Source of the DNA: Burkholderia sp. L27(2015)
GTDB lineage: Bacteria > Pseudomonadota > Gammaproteobacteria > Burkholderiales > Burkholderiaceae
DNA: 64,000 bases
Direction: 5' to 3'
Assembly: GCF_009765705.1 (NCBI RefSeq)
Contig: NZ_LMUX01000009.1
Location: 241,269-305,268 of the forward strand
Positions within the stretch are counted from its first letter, which is position 1; the number at the start of each line of letters is the position of its first letter. Positions 17,867 to 26,486 of this stretch are shown here, piece by piece. A program made the translations under genes and the position numbers. The notes under the pieces are model-generated. The model made no database searches, had not been told where the DNA came from, and saw only the letters and a list, made by a program, of their open reading frames with translations.

Positions 17867-18391
17867 ATGACGACATCTGTCTCTAAAAGCCCTAGGAAAA
17901 TCGTTTCGTCCGATCACCTTGTGTCGGAAAAAAGTGCGGAGCTGTCCGAGTTCGAATACGCGCTGATCATGGCCGGCAATGCATTCAATCGCTGGATGAT
18001 GCGTTGCATGTCGGCGGCCGGGGCCAAGGACATGACCGCTGTCGAGGTCTCGCTGCTGCACCACATCAACCATCGCGACCGCAAGAAGAAGCTGGCTGAT
18101 ATCTGCTTTGTCCTCAATATCGAAGATACGCATGTGGCCACCTATGCCTTGAAGAAGCTGGTTGCGCGCGGCTATGTCGAAAGCGAAAAAATCGGCAAGG
18201 AAGTATTCTTTGTCGCAAGCCCTGCGGGCCGCGAGCTGTGCATGAAATATCGCGAAGTGCGGGAAAGCTGCCTGATCGAGGCGCTGGCCGACGCCGGCAT
18301 GAGCAACGAGTCGATCGGCGAGGCGGCGCAACTGATGCGCAGTGCCTCCGGCTTATACGATACCGCGGCGCGGGCCGCCGCGTCGCTATAA
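17867..18391 (+). CDS. Winged-helix (MarR-like) regulator, probable controller of the 5-oxoproline operon
   Basis: 174 residues from ATG 17867. Residues ~25-140 form a MarR-like winged helix: EYALIMAGNAFNRWMMRCM, MTAVEVSLLHHINHRDRKKK, LADICFVLNIEDTHVATYAL for the recognition region, and LVARGYVESEKIGKEVFFVA for the wing. It is divergent from pxpB with 163 bases between, which contain the three TATCRATAA repeats. It probably represses or activates the operon in response to 5-oxoproline or a related amino acid; this is inferred from position. Confidence 0.75.
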   Translation: MTTSVSKSPRKIVSSDHLVSEKSAELSEFEYALIMAGNAFNRWMMRCMSAAGAKDMTAVEVSLLHHINHRDRKKKLADICFVLNIEDTHVATYALKKLVARGYVESEKIGKEVFFVASPAGRELCMKYREVRESCLIEALADAGMSNESIGEAAQLMRSASGLYDTAARAAASL

Positions 18392-18463
18392 AGATTAACC
18401 GCGTCGCGGTGGCCGCCAGTCGGTATCTATCTTAATAATACCTATACTAATACCGGCTCGCTG

Positions 18464-19051
18464 CTAATACCGGCCCACTTCGCTCACGATGGTGTCCAGC
18501 GGCACGTCGTGGGCTTCGAGCGGCAGCGCGGCCACCCGGCTCGCTTCGAAAGCGACGCCTGCGGTGTAGGGGCGTGGCGCAAGCGTTGCCAGCGTGCGGT
18601 CGTAAAAGCCGCCGCCGTAACCCAACCGGCGGCGGGTCGCGTCAAATCCCAGGCAAGGAATCAGTAACAGATCAGGCTGCACGGCGAGCGCCCGGGAGGG
18701 TATCGGGATTTGATACCGTCCTGCTTGCATGGGCGCGTCGGGCTGCCACGCATGAAATGCCAGCGGCGCGTTCGGCGCGCTGACCACGGGCAACGCGGCG
18801 GTACGACCGCCGGCGGCCTCGAGCCAGCGTGCCACGACGTCACGTAAATCGAATTCGCCCGCCATGGGCCAATAGAACGCCACACATTGCGGTGAACGTT
18901 CGCTCAGCAAAAGGGCCACGCGCTGCGCCAGCGCGAGATCGCGCGACGCGTTTGGCACTAGCGCGTTGCGAATCTCGAGCAGCTGTTTGCGCATTACGCT
19001 CTTGGCGGCTTTTAGCACGGCGCCGGCGTCCTCGGGTCCTTCCTGAGTCAC
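18464..19051 (-). CDS. fau: 5-formyltetrahydrofolate cyclo-ligase
   Basis: 195 residues. Converts 5-formyl-THF to 5,10-methenyl-THF with ATP, returning the stored folate form to one-carbon metabolism. The N-terminus KSVMRKQLLEIRNAL, the central FYWPMAGEFDLRDVV and the signature LIPCLGFDATRRRLGYGGGF followed by YDRTL match the family; length is normal. Transcribed towards the winged-helix gene, and back-to-back with the lytic transglycosylase gene (gap ~125 bases). Confidence 0.92.
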   Translation of the reverse strand: MTQEGPEDAGAVLKAAKSVMRKQLLEIRNALVPNASRDLALAQRVALLLSERSPQCVAFYWPMAGEFDLRDVVARWLEAAGGRTAALPVVSAPNAPLAFHAWQPDAPMQAGRYQIPIPSRALAVQPDLLLIPCLGFDATRRRLGYGGGFYDRTLATLAPRPYTAGVAFEASRVAALPLEAHDVPLDTIVSEVGRY

Positions 19052-19177
19052 TGTTTTTCACCTCTGTCAAAGACACCGCAAAAAGACATCACGACACCCG
19101 TGAGATCGCGCAGTTTCGGCCTCTTTCGGCCAATGTTGCATGCTATCCTTCACGCCATCGCAGCCTGATTTTCAACG

Positions 19178-21262
19178 ATGCCCAAATTGCCCAAACGCCC
19201 TGAACACCGCTCCTCATTTCGCCTTCCACATCGCTTCGAACAACGTGCGGATCAAGTATATCGTGCGCTTGGTTTGACACTGGCACGCGCCGTGCCTCGC
19301 GCGCTCTCGAGCGTTGTGCCCCGTATGGCCAGCCTGGTGCTGGCGGGCAGCCTCGTGCTTAGCGCCTGCGCGGCGGGAGCTCAGCCGCCCATGGGACGCA
19401 CGTCGTTTCAAAGCGCCGATCAGATCTTTCTTGCGCTGCGCGACGCTTCCCGCAATAACGATGCGGCGAACGCGGCCATTCTCGGTGCGCAACTCACCGA
19501 CTATCCGGTGCCTTCGTACGTCGATTACTTCATGCTCAAGCCGCAGTTGTTCGACGGTTCCAATCACGCGCTCGCGGATGCGCCCGATGGCCCGGTGCTG
19601 GCATTCCTGCAGCGCTACGATGGCCTGGCGATTGCGGATCGTATGCGCAACGACTACCTGCTGGTGCTCGGCGCGCGTCACGACTGGAGCAATTTCGATG
19701 CGCAATATAGCCGCTTTGCGCTCAACGATGACACTCAGGTCAAATGCTACGCGCTGGAATCGCGCGCGGCCCGTGGCGAGAATGTTGGCGATGCGGCGCG
19801 CGCCTTGCTTGTCGACCCCAAAAACTATGGCGACGGTTGTGTCGACCTGATCAATTTCCTGGCGCAAAAGCAGCAACTGAGCAGCGACGACGTTTGGCAG
19901 CAGATCCGCATCGCTTACGAGCAAAACAACGTCAACACCGGCAACCGGATTGCCGATGCGTTGGGCGCGGATCGGCCCGATCCCACCGTTTTCGACCAAG
20001 TGGCGTCGGCGCCGCCGATCTACCTCGCGCGAGGGCCCGGGTCCGGCAAATGGGTGCAGCAATTGGGTGTGCTGGCGGTGATCCGTATGGCACGCAACGA
20101 TCCGGCGCTGGCCGCGGCCACGTTTGCCCGCGTCTCGCCCTCGCTGAGCAATGAACATCGCGAGGAAGCATGGGGTTCCATCGCGTATCTGGCGGCGCTC
20201 AAGCGCATGCCCGATGCGCTCGACTGGTACCGCAACGCCAAGCACGCCAAGCTATCCACGCCCGCCTACGAATGGCGGGTGCGCACAGCATTGCTGGCCG
20301 GCGACTGGAAAATGGTGAAGAGCGCCGTGGACGATATGCCGACGGCACTGCGCAGCTTACCCGCCTGGACTTACTGGCATGCGCGCGCACTGCGCGAAAC
20401 CGGACACGAGCAGGAAGCGCAGCAGGAATTCGCTCAGATCTCGTCGCAGTTCAATTTCTACGGCCAACTGGCGCTGGAGGAGCAGGGCCAGAAAATTTCC
20501 GTGCCGCCGAAGACCGTCGTGACTGACGCGGAAGTGGACGCCGTTTCCACGTTGCCGGGTTTTCAGTTGTCGCAGCGCTTCTACGCGATGAACCTGCGCT
20601 TCGAGGGCAATCGCGAATGGAACTGGACGCTGCGCAACATGACCGACCGCCAATTGCTGGCCAGCGCAGAATATGCACGCCGCATCCAGCTCTATGACCG
20701 CACCGTCAATACGGCCGACCGCACGCAGACCGAGCATGATTTTTCCTTGCGCTATCTCGCGCCGTTCCGCGATATCGTGCAGCGCGATGCCGCCAACACC
20801 GGGCTCGATGTCGAGTGGGCGTATGGGTTGATACGTCAGGAGTCGCGCTTTATCATCAATGCGCAGTCCGGCGTGGGTGCGACCGGCTTGATGCAGTTGA
20901 TGCCGGGCACGGCCAAACTGGTGGCGAAGAAGATCGGGCTGGGCGCGCTCACGCCCGACCAGATGGCCAACCTCGATACCAACATCCTGCTGGGTACCAA
21001 CTACCTGTCGGACATTTATTCACAGCTCGACGATTCGCCGGTGCTGGCCTCGGCCGGCTACAACGCGGGCCCGGGCCGCGCGCGGCAATGGCGCGATACC
21101 TTGACGCATCCGGTGGAAGGCGCGATATACGCTGAAACAATCCCGTTCAACGAGACGCGCGACTACGTGAAGAACGTCTTGTCTAACACCACGTACTACG
21201 CGGCTTTGTTCGAGGGCCGTCCGCAATCGCTCAAGGCCCGGCTGGGAATCATCACGCCCTGA
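19178..21262 (+). CDS. slt: Soluble-type lytic murein transglycosylase (Slt family), probable lipoprotein
   Basis: Cleaves peptidoglycan glycan strands to 1,6-anhydro products in the periplasm. The long central part is helical-repeat rich, as in the Slt70 U-ring. The C-terminal catalytic domain shows the glutamate in GLIRQESRF, SGVGATGLMQLMPGTAK, NLDTNILLGTNYL and ASAGYNAGPGRARQW. Start uncertain: from ATG 19178 the protein has 694 residues with a basic leader. An inner ATG at 19325 would begin MASLVLAGSLVLSAC, which fits a lipoprotein signal with lipobox LSAC and would anchor the enzyme to the outer membrane. Confidence 0.88.
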   Translation: MPKLPKRPEHRSSFRLPHRFEQRADQVYRALGLTLARAVPRALSSVVPRMASLVLAGSLVLSACAAGAQPPMGRTSFQSADQIFLALRDASRNNDAANAAILGAQLTDYPVPSYVDYFMLKPQLFDGSNHALADAPDGPVLAFLQRYDGLAIADRMRNDYLLVLGARHDWSNFDAQYSRFALNDDTQVKCYALESRAARGENVGDAARALLVDPKNYGDGCVDLINFLAQKQQLSSDDVWQQIRIAYEQNNVNTGNRIADALGADRPDPTVFDQVASAPPIYLARGPGSGKWVQQLGVLAVIRMARNDPALAAATFARVSPSLSNEHREEAWGSIAYLAALKRMPDALDWYRNAKHAKLSTPAYEWRVRTALLAGDWKMVKSAVDDMPTALRSLPAWTYWHARALRETGHEQEAQQEFAQISSQFNFYGQLALEEQGQKISVPPKTVVTDAEVDAVSTLPGFQLSQRFYAMNLRFEGNREWNWTLRNMTDRQLLASAEYARRIQLYDRTVNTADRTQTEHDFSLRYLAPFRDIVQRDAANTGLDVEWAYGLIRQESRFIINAQSGVGATGLMQLMPGTAKLVAKKIGLGALTPDQMANLDTNILLGTNYLSDIYSQLDDSPVLASAGYNAGPGRARQWRDTLTHPVEGAIYAETIPFNETRDYVKNVLSNTTYYAALFEGRPQSLKARLGIITP

Positions 21263-21307
21263 GGCGTTATGCTTCCCGGTGAAGGCGGAACCTGTAACGG
21301 AGTGAAC

Positions 21308-22264
21308 ATGCGACATCAGACGATTGCAGTAATTGGTGGTTCCGGTTTTATCGGCAGCGAGCTGATCAACCGGCTCGTAGCCGACGGGCGGAACGTGCGG
21401 GTGGCGACACGTCGCCGGGAAAGCGCGAAGCGCCTGACGATTTATCCGGTCGATGTGCTTGAAGTGAATCTGTTCGATCCGGCCCAGCTCGATGTATTCC
21501 TGCGTGGCGCGGATGCCGTCATCAACCTCGTCGGCATTTTGCACAGCCGGCGTGGTGAGCCGTACGGGACGGATTTCGCGCGCATGCATGTGGAATTGCC
21601 CAAGAAAATCGCTTCCGCATGCGCGGCCGAGAATATACGCCGCGTGATCCATATCAGCGCGCTGGGCGCCGATCCGCAGGGCTCCAGCATGTATCTGCGC
21701 TCCAAAGGCGATGGCGAGCGCGCGCTACAGGCGGCGCGCGGTCTGGACACGACGATCTTCCGGCCATCGGTGGTATTTGGGCCAGGCGACGCGTTTCTCA
21801 ACACGTTCGCGTCTTTGCAGCGCGCGTTTCCGGTCATTCCGTTGGCTTGTGCCAAAGCGCGCTTCCAGCCCGTGTATGTCGGCGATGTCGTCCAGGCGAT
21901 TGTCAATGCGCTCGACAACGCTGAAACCTATGGCAAGACTTACGCGCTGGCCGGGCCGCGCGTCTACACGCTCTCGGAACTGGTGCGTTTTGCCGGGCAA
22001 GCGGTGGGGCGAGATCGCAGGATCTATGCGTTGCCTGGGTTCGTGGGACGCTTGCAGGCGCGGCTGTTTGAAATGCTGCCTGGGCCGCCAATGCTCACGC
22101 GCGACAATCTCGATTCGATGAAAACCGATAACGTCATGAGCGGGCCCATTGCGCCTGAACTGGGCATTACGCCGACCAGTCTCGAAGCCGTTGCGCCTGA
22201 ATATCTATCAGGCCTGACGCTGCGAGAACGCATGAACATCTATCGATCCAACGCACACCGCTGA
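21308..22264 (+). CDS. NDUFA9-like NAD(P)-binding epimerase-fold protein
   Basis: 318 residues from ATG 21308 (CGGAGTG ahead of it). Rossmann motif VIGGSGFIGSEL at residues ~8-19, then DAVINLVGIL, VIHISALGADPQGSSMYLRSKG with the SDR-type serine, tyrosine and lysine region, and IFRPSVVFGPGDAFL. This layout is typical of atypical extended SDRs called complex I NDUFA9-like proteins in proteobacteria. The exact reaction is unknown; such proteins bind NAD(P)H and are often placed in quinone or membrane-lipid metabolism. A GST gene follows after 5 bases. Confidence 0.8.
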   Translation: MRHQTIAVIGGSGFIGSELINRLVADGRNVRVATRRRESAKRLTIYPVDVLEVNLFDPAQLDVFLRGADAVINLVGILHSRRGEPYGTDFARMHVELPKKIASACAAENIRRVIHISALGADPQGSSMYLRSKGDGERALQAARGLDTTIFRPSVVFGPGDAFLNTFASLQRAFPVIPLACAKARFQPVYVGDVVQAIVNALDNAETYGKTYALAGPRVYTLSELVRFAGQAVGRDRRIYALPGFVGRLQARLFEMLPGPPMLTRDNLDSMKTDNVMSGPIAPELGITPTSLEAVAPEYLSGLTLRERMNIYRSNAHR

Positions 22265-22269
22265 TCATC

Positions 22270-22926
22270 ATGAAACTTGTCATCGCAGATAAAAACTACT
22301 CGTCCTGGTCGATGCGTCCGTGGGTGCTGATGAAGCACTTCGGTATCGAATTCGAAGAGATCCTGGTCCGGCTGGCCGAGACCGACACAGACGCGAAGAT
22401 ACGCCAATTTTCGCCCTCCGGCAGGGTGCCGGCACTGCTGGACGAGCAGGGTCGGGCGGTGTGGGATTCGCTCGCGATTGCCGAGACGCTGGCCGAACGC
22501 CATCCCCAATTCGCTTTATGGCCGCGCGATGCGGCGGCGCGCGGCCATGCGCGCAGCGTTAGCGCTGAGATGCATTCGGGGTTTGGCGCGGTGCGCAACC
22601 ATATGCCGATGAAGATACGCGCCCATTTGCCGGGCCAAGGCGCGGTGCCCGAAGCGCTCGCCGAGGTGGCACGCATCGACGCGCTGTGGAGCGAGTGCCT
22701 CGCGCAATACGGCGGACCTTTCCTGTTCGGCGAATTCACGATTGCCGATGCGATGTTTGCGCCGGTGGTGATGCGTTTCAATACCTACCAGCCTGCTGTG
22801 TCGGATGTTGCGCGCGGTTATATGGGGCGCGTGACGGCGTTGCCGGCGGTCGCGCGGTGGATCGCCGACGCGCATGCGGACCCGCGCATGATCGCCCGTT
22901 ACGAAGGGCTGGCTGCTACGCCATGA
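22270..22926 (+). CDS. Glutathione S-transferase family protein
   Basis: 218 residues. A thioredoxin-fold N-terminus (KLVIADKNYSSWSMRPWVLM) with the catalytic-type serine in YSSWS, a glutathione-binding FSPSGRVPALLD, WDSLAIAETLAE, and an all-alpha C-terminal half with FTIADAMFAPVVMRF. This resembles the YfcF/zeta-like subgroup of bacterial GSTs. Cytoplasmic; substrate unknown. Lies 5 bases after the NDUFA9-like gene and 10 before cca, so the three genes are probably co-transcribed. Confidence 0.85.
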   Translation: MKLVIADKNYSSWSMRPWVLMKHFGIEFEEILVRLAETDTDAKIRQFSPSGRVPALLDEQGRAVWDSLAIAETLAERHPQFALWPRDAAARGHARSVSAEMHSGFGAVRNHMPMKIRAHLPGQGAVPEALAEVARIDALWSECLAQYGGPFLFGEFTIADAMFAPVVMRFNTYQPAVSDVARGYMGRVTALPAVARWIADAHADPRMIARYEGLAATP

Positions 22927-22936
22927 AGTGCTGCGC

Positions 22937-24175
22937 ATGAAAATCTACACCGTCGGCGGCGCGATTCGCGATGCTCTGTTGGGCTTGCCTGTGCAGGATC
23001 GCGACTATGTGGTGGTCGGCGCCACGCCTGAGCAGATGGTCGCGCAAGGCTTTCGGCCGGTCGGCAAAGACTTCCCGGTATTTCTTCATCCGAAGACGCA
23101 AGAGGAATACGCGCTGGCGCGCACCGAGCGTAAGACCGCGGCCGGTTATCACGGCTTCAAGTTTTACTATGCGCCCGATGTCACGCTCGAAGAAGATCTG
23201 GCGCGTCGCGACCTGAGCGTTAATGCGATGGCGCGAGAAGTTGCGCCGGACGGCGAGCTAGTGGGACCGATCATCGATCCGTACGGTGGCCGGGATGACT
23301 TGGCCGCGCGGGTGTTTCGCCATGTCGGCGAGGCTTTCGTCGAAGATCCGGTGCGGATTTTGCGGCTGGCGCGGTTTGCGGCGCGGTTCGATGATTTTAC
23401 GGTTGCGCCGGAGACGAGCGCCTTGCTCGCGCGCATGGTTGCGGCGGGCGAAGCCGATGCGCTGGTGCCCGAGCGCGTTTGGCAGGAGCTCGCGCGTGGC
23501 TTGATGGAGCACAAGCCGTCACGCATGTTCGCGGTGTTGCGTGAATGTGGCGCGTTGGCGCGGATTCTTCCTGAGCTTGATTTGCTGTGGGGTGTGCCGC
23601 AGCGGGCTGAATACCATCCGGAAATCGATACGGGCGTGCACGTGATGATGGTGCTCGACTACGCGGCGATGCGCGGTTATGCGTTGCCGGTGCGGTTTGC
23701 GGCGCTCACGCATGATCTTGGCAAGGGGACTACCCCTGCGGAGATTTTGCCGCGTCATATCGGACATGAAGGCCGCAGTGTGGAGTTGCTCAAGCCTTTG
23801 TGCGAGCGTTTGCGTGTGCCTAACGATTGCCGCGACCTGGCGATCCTGGTGGCGCGTGAACATGGCAATTTACATCGGGTTATGGAGTTCGGGGCGGCGG
23901 CGCTGGTGAAGTTATTCGAGCGATGCGATGCGATGCGCAAGCCGGCACGGTTTGCCGAAGCGTTGCAGGCGTGTGAAAGCGATGCGCGCGGGCGTTTGGG
24001 GTTGGAGAAGCAGCCGTATCCGCAGGCGGAGCGTTTGCGGATAGCGTTGGTGGCTGCGCGTGCAGTTGATGCGGGGGCGGTTGCGGGGCAGGCGCCTTCT
24101 CCAGGGCAGATCAAGGAATTAGTGCATCGTGCTCGGGTCGAGGCGGTGGAGCGAGCGCTTAAAGACAAGGTGTGA
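22937..24175 (+). CDS. cca: CCA-adding tRNA nucleotidyltransferase (multifunctional, with HD domain)
   Basis: 412 residues from ATG 22937. Adds or repairs the 3'-CCA of tRNAs. The N-terminal nucleotidyltransferase shows YTVGGAIRDALLGLPVQDRD (class II GGxxRD), RRDLSVNAMA and EDPVRILRLARFAARF. A C-terminal HD phosphohydrolase region (RFAALTHDLGKG, HIGHEGRSVELL, LAILVAREHGNLH) marks the multifunctional gamma/beta-proteobacterial type. Terminator at 24229-24272. Confidence 0.95.
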   Translation: MKIYTVGGAIRDALLGLPVQDRDYVVVGATPEQMVAQGFRPVGKDFPVFLHPKTQEEYALARTERKTAAGYHGFKFYYAPDVTLEEDLARRDLSVNAMAREVAPDGELVGPIIDPYGGRDDLAARVFRHVGEAFVEDPVRILRLARFAARFDDFTVAPETSALLARMVAAGEADALVPERVWQELARGLMEHKPSRMFAVLRECGALARILPELDLLWGVPQRAEYHPEIDTGVHVMMVLDYAAMRGYALPVRFAALTHDLGKGTTPAEILPRHIGHEGRSVELLKPLCERLRVPNDCRDLAILVAREHGNLHRVMEFGAAALVKLFERCDAMRKPARFAEALQACESDARGRLGLEKQPYPQAERLRIALVAARAVDAGAVAGQAPSPGQIKELVHRARVEAVERALKDKV

Positions 24176-24228
24176 CTTAGGCGTCTTGCTGCGGATAAGC
24201 TTTTGAGCACCCCCATCAGCAGTGGTAC

Positions 24229-24272
24229 AAAATCCCTGTAAGTTTTAATGGCTTACGGGGATTTTGTTTTTT
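24229..24272 (+). terminator. Rho-independent terminator after cca
   Basis: A 14-base arm (24229-24242, AAAATCCCTGTAAG) pairs with 24252-24265 (CTTACGGGGATTTT) around a 9-base loop with one mismatch, followed by GTTTTTT. It closes the NDUFA9-like/GST/cca transcript and marks the left border of the toxin/immunity-like islet. Confidence 0.8.
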
Positions 24273-24372
24273 CAGTCAACAAATTTTCGTCCCGAAAAAG
24301 CGGCCAATTCCCAAAAACATAGGCTCTCGGCAATCTGCTAAATTACGCCGTCACAAGAAACAGGACTTGGCG

Positions 24373-25173
24373 ATGAGCAGCGCTGAACTGAAAACAGATT
24401 CGTTGCAACGGTGGATGATGTACAGTAAGGATACCTATGAAAATGGGCGAATATTTCTTACCACCGAACAGAAAAAGGCGGTTGCAGAAGGCAAGAAATT
24501 CTCGCAAGGTGCATACGCAGATATATGGGCGAAGGATGCCGCGCTAGTGCGGCGCGTCCGTTCGTTCCTCGGGACGAATTTTTATTGGCATCAGCGGCTG
24601 GCAAAGAGCGGCGCTGATCTTGAGGTCATACAGACGTTGCAGGCCATGATTCGCGGTGAGAGTGTCGTACTCATCGCTGAGCAATCGCGGACAGGCGGCG
24701 TGTCGAACGATCCAGCGCCTAAACTCAAAAAACTTCCCAGCTTCCGTGAGGAGTTGATGACGAACTTGGGCATGTCGTACGACGCTGCGACGGCCTACAT
24801 GATCCGCTATAACGAGATAGTGGAGAAGATCCACGAGATGGAGGCCCGCAGCGCGAACAGGGCCGCTTCGTCATCGGGCGACGCTGCAAGTGATCGCTCG
24901 CAAACCGCTACGTCGCTAGGCGATGCCCAGCCGTTTGAGTACACACCAGACGAGGTGAGCGGCGATACAGAAGAGCTAGCGGCCAGCACGACAAATCCGG
25001 GTTACGCAGCAAAAATGCTGGGCTACGATTCCAAAACGTTCAGGGGCATGATTCATAGGTTCAAGGATCGCAATGGTCTAGGACCTGCGGATAACAGCAT
25101 TTTTCACGACAGTGGCGCGGTTGAATTTAACGGAACAATATTCGAGGATAACATTCACGACTATGCACCATAA
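24373..25173 (+). CDS. Polymorphic-toxin C-terminal-like protein, probable toxin
   Basis: 266 residues from ATG 24373. The N-terminal ~155 residues are unrecognised and mostly helical (LRGxxx-free; VRRVRSFLGTNFYWHQRL, ELMTNLGMSYDAATAYMI). A Ser/Ala-rich linker (~160-215) leads to a compact C-terminal ~55 residues: GYAAKMLGYDSKTF, IHRFKDRNGLGPADNSIF and FNGTIFEDNIHDYAP. Endings of this kind occur in variable C-terminal domains of contact-dependent and Rhs-type toxins. There is no signal peptide, repeat region or export domain, so it would be an orphan or independently delivered toxin. It overlaps by 11 bases the DUF4279 gene, the usual toxin-then-immunity order. Function is inferred. Confidence 0.5.
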   Translation: MSSAELKTDSLQRWMMYSKDTYENGRIFLTTEQKKAVAEGKKFSQGAYADIWAKDAALVRRVRSFLGTNFYWHQRLAKSGADLEVIQTLQAMIRGESVVLIAEQSRTGGVSNDPAPKLKKLPSFREELMTNLGMSYDAATAYMIRYNEIVEKIHEMEARSANRAASSSGDAASDRSQTATSLGDAQPFEYTPDEVSGDTEELAASTTNPGYAAKMLGYDSKTFRGMIHRFKDRNGLGPADNSIFHDSGAVEFNGTIFEDNIHDYAP

Positions 25174-25612
25174 CCAGCCTTCAACAACAGATGCGAACGC
25201 GGATGCAGGAGCCTATGCGTCGTTCCTGATAACAGGAGATGCGGTACCTCCGGAATTCTGGACTGAATATTTTCAGGTGTCGCCAGACATAACGATTATT
25301 AAAGGGCGGCCGTTTATCTTGCCGTCTGGCAAGACCAGTAAGGGCATGGGGAAACAAGGTCTCTGGGGTGTAAGTAGCGAACTTGCGGTGCAAAGTGATT
25401 TTTTGCTCGATCCGCATTTCCGCTACCTTATAAATCGCTTGGGTCTGCCCCGTGACAATCTTCGGCAGACCCTTCAAGAGGCAGGCGCGAAAATGCGATT
25501 CTCGTGTTTCTGGTTTAACCCTTCTGGTAAACGAATTCCGGACGTGGCGAGGGACATCAAAGAAATGACAGAGGCGATCGGCGGCACTATCGACATCGAT
25601 GAGTATCTGTAG
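25163..25612 (+). CDS. DUF4279 family protein, probable immunity protein (copy 1)
   Basis: 149 residues from ATG 25163, which overlaps the end of the preceding gene. The DUF4279 pattern is clear: ASFLITGDAVPPEFWTEYF, then RPFILPSGKTSKGMGKQGLW, GVSSELAVQSD, RYLINRLGLP, MRFSCFWFNPSG and TIDIDEYL. The biochemical role of DUF4279 is not established. Overlap with a toxin-like gene, small cytoplasmic size and tandem duplication (second copy at 25961) suggest an immunity protein, an inference from gene order. Confidence 0.75.
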   Translation: MHHNQPSTTDANADAGAYASFLITGDAVPPEFWTEYFQVSPDITIIKGRPFILPSGKTSKGMGKQGLWGVSSELAVQSDFLLDPHFRYLINRLGLPRDNLRQTLQEAGAKMRFSCFWFNPSGKRIPDVARDIKEMTEAIGGTIDIDEYL

Positions 25613-25686
25613 CTAAACGTAGGGCGTGCGCAAAGAAAAGGCCGTGCGGCGTACGCACAATGTCCAAGTGCACTGCACGAGAATTT

Positions 25687-25959
25687 ATGAATAGACGCCC
25701 TCCCCGATGCGTGCTGATCTCGTATGACGAAGATGAGCAAGCGATCCAGACTTGTGCGATAGACCGCTCATTGGTAGACAAGCTAATACAAGCTGCGCTG
25801 ACTGTACCTTGGCCGTTGGAGAGCCAAAACTTTATTCTTGGTGATGAGTTCGCCCGCCAAATCGGCGGAGTCGCCCTGCTATTGCTGGCGCAAACGCAGC
25901 CAAAACTAGCCCCATACATCAACGTAACGCGAAATTCTGAACCACCACCGAAAGACTGA
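25687..25959 (+). CDS. Hypothetical small protein between two DUF4279 genes
   Basis: 90 residues from ATG 25687 (an ATG at 25660 is in frame but has no better ribosome site). Visible features are RCVLISYDEDEQAIQTC at the N-terminus and a hydrophobic GGVALLLLAQTQPKLA helix in the second half. No family is recognised. It ends one base before the next ORF start, so it is probably co-transcribed with the second DUF4279 gene and may be another accessory or immunity protein. Confidence 0.5.
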   Translation: MNRRPPRCVLISYDEDEQAIQTCAIDRSLVDKLIQAALTVPWPLESQNFILGDEFARQIGGVALLLLAQTQPKLAPYINVTRNSEPPPKD

Positions 25960-25960
25960 T

Positions 25961-26440
25961 ATGCAACGCGCACACACCGGAAATATTATCGGCAACATCC
26001 ACGATTACAAAAGAGAAGTCGATTCGAACCCAAATCGACTTGCCCATGCGTCGCTCTCAATTGGGGGAGATGAGGTAATACCTGAATTCTGGACTCGTTA
26101 TTTCGGCGTCAAGCCGGATACGGCGGTTATCAAGGGCGTGTCGTTCATGACCCCATCTGGCAGAAAGAGCTACAAGCCTGGACGGACCGGCGTATGGGGC
26201 GTGAGCAGCAAGTTCGGGGTCCAAAGCGACCACCTTGAGCCTCATTTGCGGTATCTCATCGAATATCTTCGGTTGCCTCGCCCCGACCTCCGCGATCTAG
26301 TCAATAAGCAGGGTGGGGGGATGCGCTTCTTTTGCTACTGGGCCAATTACACGGGCGACCGAGTGCCCGACGTCCCAGACGATATCCGCGCAATGATGGA
26401 ATCCATGGGCGGGATCATCGACATTGACGAATATCGGTAG
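25961..26440 (+). CDS. DUF4279 family protein, probable immunity protein (copy 2)
   Basis: 159 residues. The body is a clear paralogue of the gene at 25163: ASLSIGGDEVIPEFWTRYF, SFMTPSGRKS, GVWGVSSKFGVQSDH, LRYLIEYLRLPRPDLRDL, MRFFCYWANYTGDRVPDV, IIDIDEYR. The first ~17 residues (HTGNIIGNIHDYKREV) are not DUF4279-like but echo the last residues of the toxin-like protein (GTIFEDNIHDYAP). This could be the scar of a lost toxin tail that once preceded this immunity gene. Confidence 0.75.
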   Translation: MQRAHTGNIIGNIHDYKREVDSNPNRLAHASLSIGGDEVIPEFWTRYFGVKPDTAVIKGVSFMTPSGRKSYKPGRTGVWGVSSKFGVQSDHLEPHLRYLIEYLRLPRPDLRDLVNKQGGGMRFFCYWANYTGDRVPDVPDDIRAMMESMGGIIDIDEYR

Positions 26441-26486
26441 GCACAGCAACTGCCGCAGCCGCCGCAAATTGCGAAACCGCTATCCC

